Shown: positions 25,908 to 34,958, counted from the first letter of the stretch. The stretch: DNA of 64,000 nucleotides from Halobacillus karajensis (GCF_900108515.1 NZ_FNWW01000001.1:124001-188000), one strand, 5' to 3'. Numbers and translations: made by a program. The notes: generated by a model from the letters alone, not told the origin.

Positions 25908-26130
25908 TAAACTACACCCTCTCCTCAATCGTACGTAAGACTTTTCACCAATTACTAATATATAGAACATTCTCTTTTTAGAAAACAGTATAACGGACTA
26001 GTAATTATTGATTACGGATGAATATTTTACCAAAAAAATTTAAAATAATGAAAGCTCCCGGTTTCGTAAAGACTTCTCTAATCTGCACCTAGATACCATC
26101 GCTAGACTCGTGAATTTTTACTCTGGACAT

Positions 26131-26161
26131 AAAAAAACCTTTCCCCTTTTCAGAGGAAAGG
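26131..26161 (-). terminator. Terminator of the DUF2187-like gene
   Basis: CCTTTCC / GGAAAGG arms with a 10-base loop and seven T on the minus strand, ten bases after the stop. Confidence 0.85.
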
Positions 26162-26170
26162 ACTTCTATT

Positions 26171-26380
26171 TTACTCTTCTATAATACGATAGTTGGTATG
26201 AGCAACAACCGTCCTATCGTAGTCAAAATCGATTTCATCTAAGTTGTCCATAATGGTCAAGTCCACAATAACGGACTGCTGACACTGACTCGGAAGGACT
26301 CTGCCTTTGAAAATGATGTCATTTCTCTCAAATGTTACGATTTGCCCAGGAATGGCAATGCGATCATCAGGTTGTATCAT
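26171..26380 (-). CDS. DUF2187 family small protein (YkvS-like)
   Basis: A 69-residue all-beta protein: MIQPDDRIAIPGQIVTFERNDIIFKGRVLPSQ, ending TVVAHTNYRIIEE. The pattern 'G-x-I-V-x-F-x-R-N-x-x-x-x-G-x-V' is that of the small KOW-like DUF2187 proteins common in Bacillaceae (B. subtilis YkvS). The function is unknown. The RBS (GGGTAGAGAG) is moderate. Own terminator, so a single-gene unit. Confidence 0.8.
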   Translation of the reverse strand: MIQPDDRIAIPGQIVTFERNDIIFKGRVLPSQCQQSVIVDLTIMDNLDEIDFDYDRTVVAHTNYRIIEE

Positions 26381-26576
26381 ATCTCTCTACCCTTTCTCTT
26401 CCTCGTATTTTGAATAAACATTACACTAAATTAACAAACAATTCAAACAAAACTTTTACAATATATGTTACTATTTTCGACATGATTATACAAGTAAAAC
26501 ACTTTTTGGTTTCAGAATCTCCCCAGGAGTTATATACTAAGTAATTACATTACATAAAGAAATGCGAGTGATGTTG

Positions 26577-27164
26577 ATGCCACCTATTCATAAATTAAAG
26601 AAAGTCATTCTCGGTTTTTTCCTGTCCTTCGTCCTGTTTATTATCGGAGGAGCGATTACTATTTTTATATTAGGGACTGATTATTTAACCATGGATGACT
26701 CCCCGCCTCCCTCTACCACCGATGCCATTATTGTATTAAGTGGAAACATAGAGCGACTGGAACATGGTGCTGAACTTTTTAGGAATGGCGGGGCTGATCA
26801 CATGATTCTGACTAATTCTACAGAAAATGGAACTACCAAGAAAGAGGCCATATCGCTGGGGGTGCCTGGGCAAGCGATTATAGAAGAACCTTCCGCTCAG
26901 AGTACATATGAAAATGCAAAATTCTCAATGGAAGTTATAAAAGAAGAAGACTTTGAATCAGCCATCGTAGTGACAAGCGATTATCATTCACGCCGTACGA
27001 AGATGACCTTTGACGATATTTATGATGAGGAGGCAGACCTCTACTATTCCTTTGCCGATTCAGGTTTCGCCTCATCTGATGGATTGTCAGAACAAGAAAA
27101 AATGATTACTTTCAGTGAATACGCAAAAATCATAGGATATTCATTCCGTTTACTTTTTGAGTAA
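26577..27164 (+). CDS. YdcF/SanA-like membrane-anchored DUF218 protein
   Basis: A 195-residue protein with one N-terminal TM helix (VILGFFLSFVLFIIGGAITIFIL) and a DUF218 domain facing outward: DAIIVLSGNIERLEHGAELFRNGGADHMILTNS, then SAQSTYENAKFSMEVI and AIVVTSDYHSRRTKMTF. DUF218 proteins such as SanA and ElyC affect envelope integrity and polyprenyl-glycan homeostasis. Three ATGs are close together; the one at 26577 has the best spacing from GAGTG. Alternatives are 26571 and 26562. Confidence 0.86.
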   Translation: MPPIHKLKKVILGFFLSFVLFIIGGAITIFILGTDYLTMDDSPPPSTTDAIIVLSGNIERLEHGAELFRNGGADHMILTNSTENGTTKKEAISLGVPGQAIIEEPSAQSTYENAKFSMEVIKEEDFESAIVVTSDYHSRRTKMTFDDIYDEEADLYYSFADSGFASSDGLSEQEKMITFSEYAKIIGYSFRLLFE

Positions 27165-27177
27165 ACGAATAAGAACT

Positions 27178-27204
27178 ACCTATTTATTCATCAAATAAAT
27201 AGGT
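27178..27204. repeat. AT-rich hairpin after the YdcF-like gene
   Basis: Perfect inverted repeat ACCTATTTATT / AATAAATAGGT with a 5-base loop, 14 bases past the stop. There is no T run; possibly an RNA-stabilising 3' hairpin. Confidence 0.5.
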
Positions 27205-27298
27205 ATGGACGTAATTGGATAAAGATTTAAAACATTCACTAAGCACGGGAAGACTCTCATCCGTCTCTTATCCTATAAAAAGATTATAAGGCTTTTAC

Positions 27299-27356
27299 AG
27301 CTTCCTACTTAACGAGTAGGGAGCTATTTGGGATAACTGCTTAGCTGCTTTTTTTA
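27299..27356 (+). terminator. Terminator candidate for the YdcF-like gene
   Basis: AGCTTCCTACT / AGTAGGGAGCT hairpin at 27299-27325, followed after 20 bases by GCTGCTTTTTTT; the downstream AGCTG can also pair with CAGCT at the base. It lies 135 bases after the gene, so it may end a long 3' region. Confidence 0.5.
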
Positions 27357-27815
27357 TTTATTGTAATCCCATAAGATTCTCCACTCTCCCTTTTCTTCTG
27401 TAACATAAACATCCTGGTGCAGTTGAAAATGGCCATACTTCCCTTTGTAGGTCTGTACGACTTTGGTATGATACACACCTTCTAAGGACTTCGCTCCCTT
27501 TTCCATTGTCCACTGATCGAGTTTGCTCACGTTCCCTATGGAAAACTCAAACGTGTCTACTCCAAAGTGATTCATAAATACATGAGCACGGTCTTGTATG
27601 TAATGTCCCTTAGTAAATTTTTCTTTCATCTGCGAGTGCAAAAGCTCCCAAGAATCAGAAAATTCCCCTTGCTGTTCATGCAGATAAAACCTTTCCACTA
27701 CATTTTCCGCCCGGTGAACAGGACGCGTCATAAAGAAAACGGTCACCCCGATGGCCATAATAAGTGTCAAGGCTAGGAATAAGAAGATCATCTTTGGTGA
27801 ACGGTTTGGCTTCAT
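27354..27815 (-). CDS. Uncharacterised membrane-anchored protein (153 aa)
   Basis: An N-terminal TM helix or uncleaved signal (MIFLFLALTLIMAIGVTVFF, residues 9-28) is followed by an extracytoplasmic domain of about 120 residues: ENVVERFYLHEQQGEFSDSWELLHSQMKEKF and a C-terminal beta-rich EWRILWDYNK. The 'helix then curved sheet' pattern is like NTF2/SnoaL-type folds found on secreted Bacillus proteins, but no family is certain. ATG after GGAGGGGGATAAA, so expression is likely. Confidence 0.72.
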   Translation of the reverse strand: MKPNRSPKMIFLFLALTLIMAIGVTVFFMTRPVHRAENVVERFYLHEQQGEFSDSWELLHSQMKEKFTKGHYIQDRAHVFMNHFGVDTFEFSIGNVSKLDQWTMEKGAKSLEGVYHTKVVQTYKGKYGHFQLHQDVYVTEEKGEWRILWDYNK

Positions 27816-28011
27816 TTTATCCCCCTCCTTTACTTACGATATGCACTCCCTACCTAAAAAAGAAAAGCCTGACCCCAATTTGAAAGACAGCTTTAATGAA
27901 AGTTAAAAACAGACGATTGTAATCAAAAGATGCTGCCCAAGCTGATATTTCTGATTCTCTCTTCAGAAGTATCAGAAGGCTTTCAAAAAGGCGTGGTAGT
28001 TATATAAATAG

Positions 28012-28039
28012 AAAACCCAGCGCATAAACGCCGGGCTTT
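28012..28039 (-). terminator. Terminator of the SEC-C protein gene
   Basis: AAAGCCCGGCG / GCGCTGGGTTTT with two wobbles, 5-base loop, seven bases after the stop codon. Confidence 0.75.
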
Positions 28040-28045
28040 AAAATC

Positions 28046-29080
28046 TTAATTCTCGATATAATCTTTTATTTGCGTAATTCGTTTACTCATGCTGCTTGGA
28101 CTTACATCATATTTTTCGGCTACCGCTTTCTTCGTCACTTTTTCAGGCTCTGCGCGAAACTGTTCGGACGTGCGGTAAATGTGCTCAAGTGCGGCTGAAA
28201 CGACTTTTGGCTTTCGTAACATTGGGGCTTCTTCCTGTTTATAAGACATCCAGGCTTCACGCAGCTGCTCAAATGCTTTTTCTGACTTCAACTCTTCATC
28301 CACAAGATCAAGCACCTCGTCCTCTGTTTGTGTAGGAGTAGATTCTACTGGCGGTGTTGTTTCTTGTTCTATTTGGTCCTTCTTCGTTTCAGAAACATTC
28401 AGATACAACCAATTCCTTAGTTGTTCAATAAGCGTTTCTTGCATGAGAGCATGAATCGAATCATGGGATGACTGAGCAAACTCTTCTTCCATGTTCTGTT
28501 TAAATGATTCATATGTCTCTTTATAGTTCGGAATAGCAAGGGGAACAAAGTTGAAGACCGGCCCCCATTTCAATACAACACCAATCACATATGGCATATG
28601 CTCATAATTATCCTCTTTTAACGGGATACCGTCACGTTTTACCTCATATTTCTGACCGCTCCAGACGTCTTCCACCAGAACCGTCTGTACTGTTTGTAAC
28701 TCTTTAATTTGAAAGACACTCGCAAGCGGTGATTTCCAAGCTTCCATAGAAGCTAGTGTGGCAGGGCGTACAATTTTATCTTTCTTCTTATCGAAAAATT
28801 CATCGTATAAAGTAGTTCCGTCTTCTTGTTGTTCGATAAATACACTTTGAACCATCCGGAACGCCGCTTCTACTTCTTCTTCCTGTGTTTCCCGTTCTTC
28901 GTTTGGTGATATGTTCGGGTAGTTGCGGTTCACGTAAGCCATAAAGTGGCTATAATGAGCTTTCAACTCTTCATGAAGACTTGTAGATCCCACTCCCTGA
29001 TCGGCTTTATTCATACAACATTTCTTATATTTCTTCCCACTTCCACATGGACATGGGTCATTTCTCTTTACCTTACTCAT
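28046..29080 (-). CDS. SEC-C motif protein with C-terminal HTH-like segment
   Basis: A 344-residue protein whose first 22 residues form a SEC-C zinc motif (NDPCPCGSGKKYKKCC), as at the end of SecA. The middle (30-240) is an uncharacterised, mostly helical region. A Pro/Thr/Glu-rich linker (about 245-265) leads to a C-terminal domain ending KAVAEKYDVSPSSMSKRITQIKDY, which looks like a helix-turn-helix. SEC-C motifs mediate ribosome or protein contacts; the combination suggests an adaptor, not an enzyme. Function unknown. ATG after AGAGAGGGATATAT. Confidence 0.82.
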   Translation of the reverse strand: MSKVKRNDPCPCGSGKKYKKCCMNKADQGVGSTSLHEELKAHYSHFMAYVNRNYPNISPNEERETQEEEVEAAFRMVQSVFIEQQEDGTTLYDEFFDKKKDKIVRPATLASMEAWKSPLASVFQIKELQTVQTVLVEDVWSGQKYEVKRDGIPLKEDNYEHMPYVIGVVLKWGPVFNFVPLAIPNYKETYESFKQNMEEEFAQSSHDSIHALMQETLIEQLRNWLYLNVSETKKDQIEQETTPPVESTPTQTEDEVLDLVDEELKSEKAFEQLREAWMSYKQEEAPMLRKPKVVSAALEHIYRTSEQFRAEPEKVTKKAVAEKYDVSPSSMSKRITQIKDYIEN

Positions 29081-29180
29081 ATATATCCCTCTCTTAATTC
29101 ATAAACATTCAACTCTACTAGAGTACCGAAGATTAAGGCAAGATGCAAAAAAACAAGGAAAAAAGAAGGAGGAAAAAGTA

Positions 29181-29221
29181 AACAGACCAGGTCATCCAGA
29201 ATTTGGATGACCTGGTCTGTT
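29181..29221. repeat. Palindromic repeat, GACCWGGTC family, copy 2 (18-bp arms)
   Basis: AACAGACCAGGTCATCCA (29181-29198) and its exact reverse complement (29204-29221) flank a 5-base loop. On the minus strand it is followed by TTTACTTTTTCC, so it can act as the terminator of the ABC permease gene ending at 29257. Confidence 0.88.
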
Positions 29222-29256
29222 AATAAATGGAAATCATACCATAAGTGAAACTGTTG

Positions 29257-30627
29257 TTATACGTCTCTTCTTAATGCGCTGAGGACGTCGATTTTAGTTG
29301 CTTTTTTAGCTGGTTTCAATCCGGAGAGCATGGCGACTCCAATGCTGAGTGCAACACAAATCAGCGCCAGATAAGGAGGAATGTAGGACAGCTGAATCAC
29401 TTTATCCAAGGACTGATCAAAAACTTGCTGAATTACTATCGGCAAGAGCATATTAATCCCTGCACTAATAATGTAGGCAACAGCGACTCCAACTAAGGCT
29501 CCCATTAAACCGATATAGCCACTTTCCATTAGAAAAATACTTCGAATCATCCGCGGATGTCCCCCGATGGCTTTCATAATCCCAATATCCTGTGTTCGCT
29601 CAGTAACAGCCATGGACATGGTATTGTAAATGCCAATCGATGCGATTAATAAGGCGATTGTGCCGACAATGATCAAGCCTATCTTTACAACGGCAAAAAC
29701 TATATTGACCTGATCAAGTTCTTCGGTGACGGAATAGATGTGATAACCTTCATCCTTTAAGTGCTGCGAAATGCTTTCTACCTTTTCCATATCACCGGCT
29801 ATTACTTGAACATCGTTATAAATGCGTTCTTCTCCGTTCCTCTGCAAAGATTCAACTTCATTTTCTTTCATATCCGGATGGATCACAGCTCCATACTTCG
29901 TTCCTGTGAAGGCTTCGATATCTTCAAGAACCTTTTCAGAGATATAAACATCATTACTCTTCTGCCAATCCCTTGCTGGTTCTTCCATAACCCCAACTAC
30001 CTTAACAGGGAAAGATGCCCTTTCCCATTCTCCATTTTTATACTGCTCCAATTCAATATTGACGGTTTTGTCGATAAGATCTTCATCCATCTGGTATTCT
30101 TCTTTGACAAGACCCTCTTCATTAAAAACCTCAGCCTCCGCTGTCTCATCACTTTCTTTATACATAAATTGAGCAAGATGGTGGCCGATAATCACTTCAT
30201 TCTCAGCTTCAGGCATGCGACCTGACGAAAGATTCAACCCTGCTTTTTCCTCGGATTCAAAATCGACAACACTTACTGTGGAAGACCCTGAATACTCCCC
30301 ATTCGTCACGACCGGTTCATTTTGCACTCTCATTTTATGAGAGACAGCTTTAACGTTTTCCATGCCTTTAAATGTTTCTATATCCTCTTTTGTAATCTCT
30401 GGACTCTCGCTGTCTTCCGAAGTTTGTTTACCATAAATAGTCACTTCTGTAATGGCACGATCCTGCATAAGATCGTTGACGATATACCTCTGAGCTCCGA
30501 ACCCGACAGAGGCAAGTACGATTAAAAATGCACATCCAATAGATGTCGCTAGAACCGTCATAAAGACACGTGACCTGTTTTTCTTCATATTTTGCCGAAT
30601 AAAATTCAACCGGTCTTTCCACCTCAT
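29257..30627 (-). CDS. ABC transporter permease, MacB/FtsX type
   Basis: A 456-residue permease with the four-helix MacB/FtsX layout: TM1 at about 21-43, a large extracytoplasmic domain (45-300), then three TM helices near 308-450 with VGTIALLIASIGIYNTMSMAVTERTQDIGIMKAIGG as the conserved core. Such proteins act as mechanotransmitters for export or extraction of peptides or lipoproteins, not classical import. It overlaps the ATPase gene by four bases. The substrate is unknown. Confidence 0.92.
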   Translation of the reverse strand: MRWKDRLNFIRQNMKKNRSRVFMTVLATSIGCAFLIVLASVGFGAQRYIVNDLMQDRAITEVTIYGKQTSEDSESPEITKEDIETFKGMENVKAVSHKMRVQNEPVVTNGEYSGSSTVSVVDFESEEKAGLNLSSGRMPEAENEVIIGHHLAQFMYKESDETAEAEVFNEEGLVKEEYQMDEDLIDKTVNIELEQYKNGEWERASFPVKVVGVMEEPARDWQKSNDVYISEKVLEDIEAFTGTKYGAVIHPDMKENEVESLQRNGEERIYNDVQVIAGDMEKVESISQHLKDEGYHIYSVTEELDQVNIVFAVVKIGLIIVGTIALLIASIGIYNTMSMAVTERTQDIGIMKAIGGHPRMIRSIFLMESGYIGLMGALVGVAVAYIISAGINMLLPIVIQQVFDQSLDKVIQLSYIPPYLALICVALSIGVAMLSGLKPAKKATKIDVLSALRRDV

Positions 30628-31322
30628 TTGGCTGCCTCCTCTCGATCAGACACTAATCTACCATCTTCGAGTCGAATGGTCCGGTCCGCGATTTGCGCTA
30701 CTTCTTCATCATGGGTAATGATGACAAATGTAATCTTCTCTTCCTTATTTAGTTTTTGAATGAAATCAAGCAACTCTATTTCTGTTTCCTGATCAAGGCT
30801 TCCTGTCGGTTCATCCGCTAAAATAATCGGCGGATTGACAATGAGGGCACGAGCGACCGATACACGCTGCTGCTGACCGCCGGAAAGTTCGGATGGGTAA
30901 TGTTCTCGAAAATCACTTAACCCCACTCTTTCCAACAATTTATCCACTCGCCTTTTCCTCTCATACTCTGAAATTCCTTTCATGACAAGCGGGAGCTCAA
31001 TGTTTTGGTAGGCCGTCATACTTGGAATCAACTGAAAGCTTTGAAAAATAAATCCAAGATGCTCCGAACGGAAATCGGCCCATTTTGATTCTTTAAATTC
31101 GGTTACTCGTTCCTCATTGATGTAAAGGTCTCCCTGCGTCGGTTTAATATAACCGCTCATCAGATTTAACAAGGTCGACTTCCCTGAGCCACTGCGTCCG
31201 ACAATCGAAACTATTTCCCCTTCCTGAATTTGGAGATTAATATCTCTCAACACAGGAACTTCCTGTCTATTATTCTTTTTGCCCACATAAAAGGCATGAG
31301 ATAAACTCTCTACTTTGATCAC
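30624..31322 (-). CDS. ABC transporter ATP-binding protein, MacB/LolD type
   Basis: A 232-residue ATPase with Walker A GRSGSGKSTLLNLMSG, Q-loop FQSFQLIPSMTAYQN, signature LSGGQQQRVSVARAL, Walker B IILADEPTGSLD and switch His in VIITHDEEVA. The arrangement matches the LolD/MacB subfamily that pairs with FtsX-type permeases like its neighbour. GTG start at 31322 after GGGGGAACCAGA. Confidence 0.95.
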   Translation of the reverse strand: MIKVESLSHAFYVGKKNNRQEVPVLRDINLQIQEGEIVSIVGRSGSGKSTLLNLMSGYIKPTQGDLYINEERVTEFKESKWADFRSEHLGFIFQSFQLIPSMTAYQNIELPLVMKGISEYERKRRVDKLLERVGLSDFREHYPSELSGGQQQRVSVARALIVNPPIILADEPTGSLDQETEIELLDFIQKLNKEEKITFVIITHDEEVAQIADRTIRLEDGRLVSDREEAAK

Positions 31323-31410
31323 TCTGGTTCCCCCTTAATAAATTACTCCTACATACAAGACGTAAAAAAACAAAAAACATTTCATCTTTTTCAAAGTTTT
31401 TAATGGATAA

Positions 31411-31459
31411 AAATGTAAGACCTGGTCACCCAGTTTCTGGGTGACCAGGTCTTACATTT
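31411..31459. repeat. Palindromic repeat, GACCWGGTC family, copy 3 (23-bp arms)
   Basis: A perfect inverted repeat: 23-base arms 31411-31433 and 31437-31459, 3-base loop. The arm core GACCTGGTCACCCA is one or two bases from the copy at 29181. It lies between the ABC ATPase gene and the LacI regulator, both on the minus strand, upstream of the former. Confidence 0.92.
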
Positions 31460-31482
31460 CCTTCCAACTATCGAACTCAAAT

Positions 31483-31517
31483 AAAAAATCAAGCAGGAGG
31501 GTTAACCTTCCTGCTTG
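31483..31517 (-). terminator. Terminator of the LacI-family regulator gene
   Basis: CAAGCAGGA / TCCTGCTTG hairpin reaching into the stop codon of the gene, followed by six T on the minus strand. Confidence 0.85.
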
Positions 31518-32539
31518 GTTTTAATTTCTTTCGTAGAAGAACGGTATTTGATATCAAAGGGTACGATGATGCGCTTGGCTGGTTCCTCTTTATTTTTTAT
31601 CTTTTCGATCAGACATTTAGCTGCCTGGCTGCCTAGTCCATGAATATGGATATCCACCGTTGTCAATGGAGGGCGTGTAATCTCCGACAAATAAACATTA
31701 TTAAAACTAACGATCGAAACCTCTTCCGGAACGCGTTTTCCAAACTCTTCCAGCATGTTTACAACGCCTATGCTCATAAGATCATCAGCGATGACAATCC
31801 CTGTAGGTGGTTTAGGGAGAGAAAATAGCTCATGGACCGCTTGACGTCCACCAGACTTCAGAAACTCTGTATGAATCCGATAATCTTCTAAATAAGGAAG
31901 TCCAGCTTCCTCCAGGGCCAGTTCATATCCTCTCATCCGATCGATCGTCACAATCCTGTCCTCGGAACCACCGATAAAGGCGATCCTCTCATGTCCAAGT
32001 TCAATCAAGTGATGGGTAATTTCTTTCCCTGCTCTCACGTTATCATTATCCACATGGGTAATCTCATCGACTCTCTCTGCGGGCTTCCCAACAATAACGA
32101 ACGGAAAGTTCTGCTCTAATAAAAAATGCATGATCGGATCATTGACCTGTGAATACAGCAAAATGATGCCGTCCGTCCTATTGCTGTAAACCATTCGTTT
32201 GACAGCTTCCAACATTTCGTCATCTGTTTCTCCTGTACATAAAAGCATCGAGTAATCAAGCTCATGAGCCACAGCACTAATGCCGCGCAACACCTCTGGG
32301 AAAAAGGGGTTTTGAAGGGCTTTATCTGCACTAGAAGGCATTACGACTCCTAACGACTGCGTGGAGCGGTTTGCTAAATTCCGTGCATTAGCATTTGGGT
32401 GATATCCCATTTCTTTCATTGCTTTTTTTACTTTCTTTTTTGTCGCCGGGCTAATCCGTGGATGGTCCGCAATTACACGTGACACGGTTGAAGGGGCTAC
32501 ACCGGCTGCCTTTGCCACTTCCTTAATGGTTACTGCCAT
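31502..32539 (-). CDS. LacI family transcriptional regulator, MalR-like
   Basis: A 345-residue repressor. The HTH (VTIKEVAKAAGVAPSTVSRVI, 3-23) and hinge helix (NANARNLANRST) are followed by a periplasmic-binding-like sugar sensing domain (60-335). It lies downstream of the maltodextrin ABC genes on the same strand but has its own terminator boundary, so it is probably transcribed alone. LacI-type operators in the malE/GH13 divergent region are its probable targets. Maltose or maltodextrin as effector is inferred from context. Confidence 0.93.
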   Translation of the reverse strand: MAVTIKEVAKAAGVAPSTVSRVIADHPRISPATKKKVKKAMKEMGYHPNANARNLANRSTQSLGVVMPSSADKALQNPFFPEVLRGISAVAHELDYSMLLCTGETDDEMLEAVKRMVYSNRTDGIILLYSQVNDPIMHFLLEQNFPFVIVGKPAERVDEITHVDNDNVRAGKEITHHLIELGHERIAFIGGSEDRIVTIDRMRGYELALEEAGLPYLEDYRIHTEFLKSGGRQAVHELFSLPKPPTGIVIADDLMSIGVVNMLEEFGKRVPEEVSIVSFNNVYLSEITRPPLTTVDIHIHGLGSQAAKCLIEKIKNKEEPAKRIIVPFDIKYRSSTKEIKTKQEG

Positions 32540-32635
32540 ACTTTCACCTTCTATTTGAATACTAAGTTGATTATATCATGTATAGGCTTACATAATTTTT
32601 CCCGAAAAATCGGTGTTCCATTATAAAAATCTATT

Positions 32636-32668
32636 AAAAAAGAGAACCGGAGGGATGCTCCGCTTCTC
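32636..32668 (-). terminator. Terminator of the maltodextrin ABC operon
   Basis: GAGAAGCGGAG / CTCCGGTTCTC arms, 5-base loop, six T on the minus strand, 24 bases after malG. Confidence 0.9.
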
Positions 32669-32691
32669 CTTCCATACATATGTCTTAAAGA

Positions 32692-33531
32692 TTATCCTTT
32701 CGTGCCCCCTGCTGTCAAACCAGAAACGAAATACTTCTGCAAGGACAAGAAGAGCAGGGAGATCGGAATCGCAATCAATACAGAACCAGCAGCGAACAGT
32801 GTAAATTCATTCCCAAACTGGTCAGCAATCAATTCATAAAGACCGACCGCAAGGGTGAACTTTTCTTCCGTACGAAGCAAAATGCGTGCTAGAATAAAAT
32901 CCGTAAATGGTGTAATGAACGTAAACAAAGAGATAACCGCGATCATCGGCTTCGCAAGGGGCATTACGATCTGCCAGAAAATACGGAAGTTCCCTGCACC
33001 ATCCATCCGTGCGGACTCATCCAGTTCTTTAGGAATGGTATCCAGATACCCTTTCATTAAGTACGTATTCATTGGGATGGCTCCACCTGTGTAGACAAGA
33101 ATCAATGCCAGGTGGGTATCTAGTAATCCTGTCAAATTTGCTAAAGCATAAATCGCGATCAAGGCAGCAAAGTTCGGAATCATTTGTAAAATCAAGAAAG
33201 TCATCAGCCCGTTTTTACGACCGATAAAACGAAACCTCGAAAAAGAGTAGGCGGTCATACTAACAAGGGACACGGAAAACAACATCGTCAGGATACAAAT
33301 CTTGATTGTATTCCAATACCAAAGCAAGTAATCACTCTGTTCTCGATCAAATAATTCCTTATAATGTTTCAATGTTGCATTTTCCGGAATGATCGAAGAC
33401 CCGGACAAACTGTTCCCAGGGTTAAAGGATGATCCGACAATCCAAAGAATCGGATATAGGATTATCGTGATCATAGCCAAAATTACAATGTACGAAACGG
33501 TCAGCTGTAAAACTTGTTGTTTATTTTTCAT
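32692..33531 (-). CDS. malG: Maltodextrin ABC transporter permease, MalG type
   Basis: A 279-residue inner-membrane permease with six TM helices and the EAA loop ELDESARMDGAGNFRIFWQIVMPLAKP (about 185-212) that docks on the MalK/MsmX ATPase. No such ATPase is encoded here; Bacillus use a shared MsmX-type protein from elsewhere. One base separates it from malF. Confidence 0.92.
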   Translation of the reverse strand: MKNKQQVLQLTVSYIVILAMITIILYPILWIVGSSFNPGNSLSGSSIIPENATLKHYKELFDREQSDYLLWYWNTIKICILTMLFSVSLVSMTAYSFSRFRFIGRKNGLMTFLILQMIPNFAALIAIYALANLTGLLDTHLALILVYTGGAIPMNTYLMKGYLDTIPKELDESARMDGAGNFRIFWQIVMPLAKPMIAVISLFTFITPFTDFILARILLRTEEKFTLAVGLYELIADQFGNEFTLFAAGSVLIAIPISLLFLSLQKYFVSGLTAGGTKG

Positions 33532-33532
33532 A

Positions 33533-34879
33533 TTACATCATATCCTCTTCTTGGAATGATTTGGTTCGTCTAAACTGCCATAAAGCAACTGTAATGACGA
33601 TCAAGGACAAGATCATCGTGATGGCGGCTGCTTTACCATACTGTGCAGATGTCATCGTCAAGTTATAAATCCAGGATATCAATATATCGGTGCCTCCAGC
33701 GTTTTGATCAGGAACGGCCGGACCTCCCCCATTAAAAAGGAAAATCACATTAAAGTTGTTAAAGTTGAATGTGTATTGCGTGATTAAGATAGGGGCGGTG
33801 GCATATAGAACAAGCGGCAATGTAATGTTCCTGAATTTCTGGAAGATGGAAGCTCCATCCACATCAGCTGCTTCATATAATTCATTAGGAATGGACTGGA
33901 GAACCCCTGTCACCATAGCAAAAATGAACGGAAACCCAAGCCATGTCTGAATCATAATCAATGCCATTTTCGTGTATGTCGGATTGGTCAGCCACGGGAC
34001 ATCCCCAAGTCCAAAAACAGCCAAAATATCACGATTGATCGTACCAAACGTTTCATTAAACATTCCGGCAAAAACAAGAATCGATACGAAAGCGGGCACA
34101 GCCCACGGCAAAATAAAGATCGTACGGATCGTTTTCTGAAAGATAATTCCCTTTTGATTCATCAGGACCGCAAGGAAAACCCCTAGGGCAATTTGAAGTG
34201 TTGTAGCTCCAAAGGTCCAAATGACCGTCCAGGCAAGAACACTGAAGAACGTATCCCGCCAGATCGGAATCTGGAAAATATCGATAAAGTTCTGGACCCC
34301 TACCCATTCAACGAGGTTCGCAGGTGGCGAGTGATACAAATCATAGTTTGTAAAGGATAATAGAATAACGAACAAAATGGGAAAGATAACAACAAATACA
34401 AGCAACAGGAATCCAGGTGTCATCATTAAATAAGGAAACCCTCCGCCGACAAGGTTCTGGTATTGCTGGCGGATCGAGTTTGGTTGCTTGTTGTAGTCCC
34501 TTTGTTTTCCCACTTTAAAAGCATCTCTTAAATTGAACGCAAAAATACCTAACCCAAGGACCGTTATGATCAGCGTCAAAATTCCCTCAACGAGCAAAAC
34601 GATAGAATGATCGTAATTGGGATCGGTTCCAAGAGTAAAGAGTCCCCAAAATCCAAACTGTAACAAATCAGAAAAAGCTATAAAAAAAGAGGCCGTTAAA
34701 ATAAAAAAAGCCGTACCTTTCAACCATTGCTTATTATAAAATTGTCCAAATCCGGGGATGATCGAAAGTACGAAAGCAATTTTACGGTGATTGGTCATTG
34801 ATTGAGGTTCTTTTTTATTCCTATATTTTGACGGACGATTTTGTTGTTCATCGTTCATCTTCGGTTGACGTTCCCCCAT
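33533..34879 (-). CDS. malF: Maltodextrin ABC transporter permease, MalF type
   Basis: A 448-residue permease with an N-terminal extension (1-130) containing three extra TM helices (FVLSIIPGFGQFYN onward), then the six-helix core with EAA loop ELYEAADVDGASIFQKFRNITLP. The extended MalF with a cytoplasmic, polar first 25 residues is typical of Bacillaceae. ATG at 34879 follows AAAGGAGATTGCAC; an in-frame TTG two codons earlier overlaps the spacer. A strong hairpin lies between it and malE. Confidence 0.93.
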   Translation of the reverse strand: MGERQPKMNDEQQNRPSKYRNKKEPQSMTNHRKIAFVLSIIPGFGQFYNKQWLKGTAFFILTASFFIAFSDLLQFGFWGLFTLGTDPNYDHSIVLLVEGILTLIITVLGLGIFAFNLRDAFKVGKQRDYNKQPNSIRQQYQNLVGGGFPYLMMTPGFLLLVFVVIFPILFVILLSFTNYDLYHSPPANLVEWVGVQNFIDIFQIPIWRDTFFSVLAWTVIWTFGATTLQIALGVFLAVLMNQKGIIFQKTIRTIFILPWAVPAFVSILVFAGMFNETFGTINRDILAVFGLGDVPWLTNPTYTKMALIMIQTWLGFPFIFAMVTGVLQSIPNELYEAADVDGASIFQKFRNITLPLVLYATAPILITQYTFNFNNFNVIFLFNGGGPAVPDQNAGGTDILISWIYNLTMTSAQYGKAAAITMILSLIVITVALWQFRRTKSFQEEDMM

Positions 34880-34910
34880 GTGCAATCTCCTTTCTATAAG
34901 CCGTTCTTTT

Positions 34911-34951
34911 GAAAAAGCAGAGCCATTCCCGACAGACGGGTAAGGCTCTGC
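34911..34951 (-). terminator. Intercistronic hairpin between malE and malF
   Basis: GCAGAGCC / GGCTCTGC with an inner CCCG / CGGG pair and five T on the minus strand, starting eight bases after the malE stop. It should end most transcripts after malE and leave partial read-through into malF-malG. Confidence 0.85.
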
Positions 34952-34958
34952 ACAGTGA

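Noticed and set aside
29181-31459. Composite transposon formed by the two palindromes around the ABC genes
   Set aside because: No transposase between or near them, no target site duplication seen, and the palindromes are self-complementary elements, not terminal repeats of one unit.
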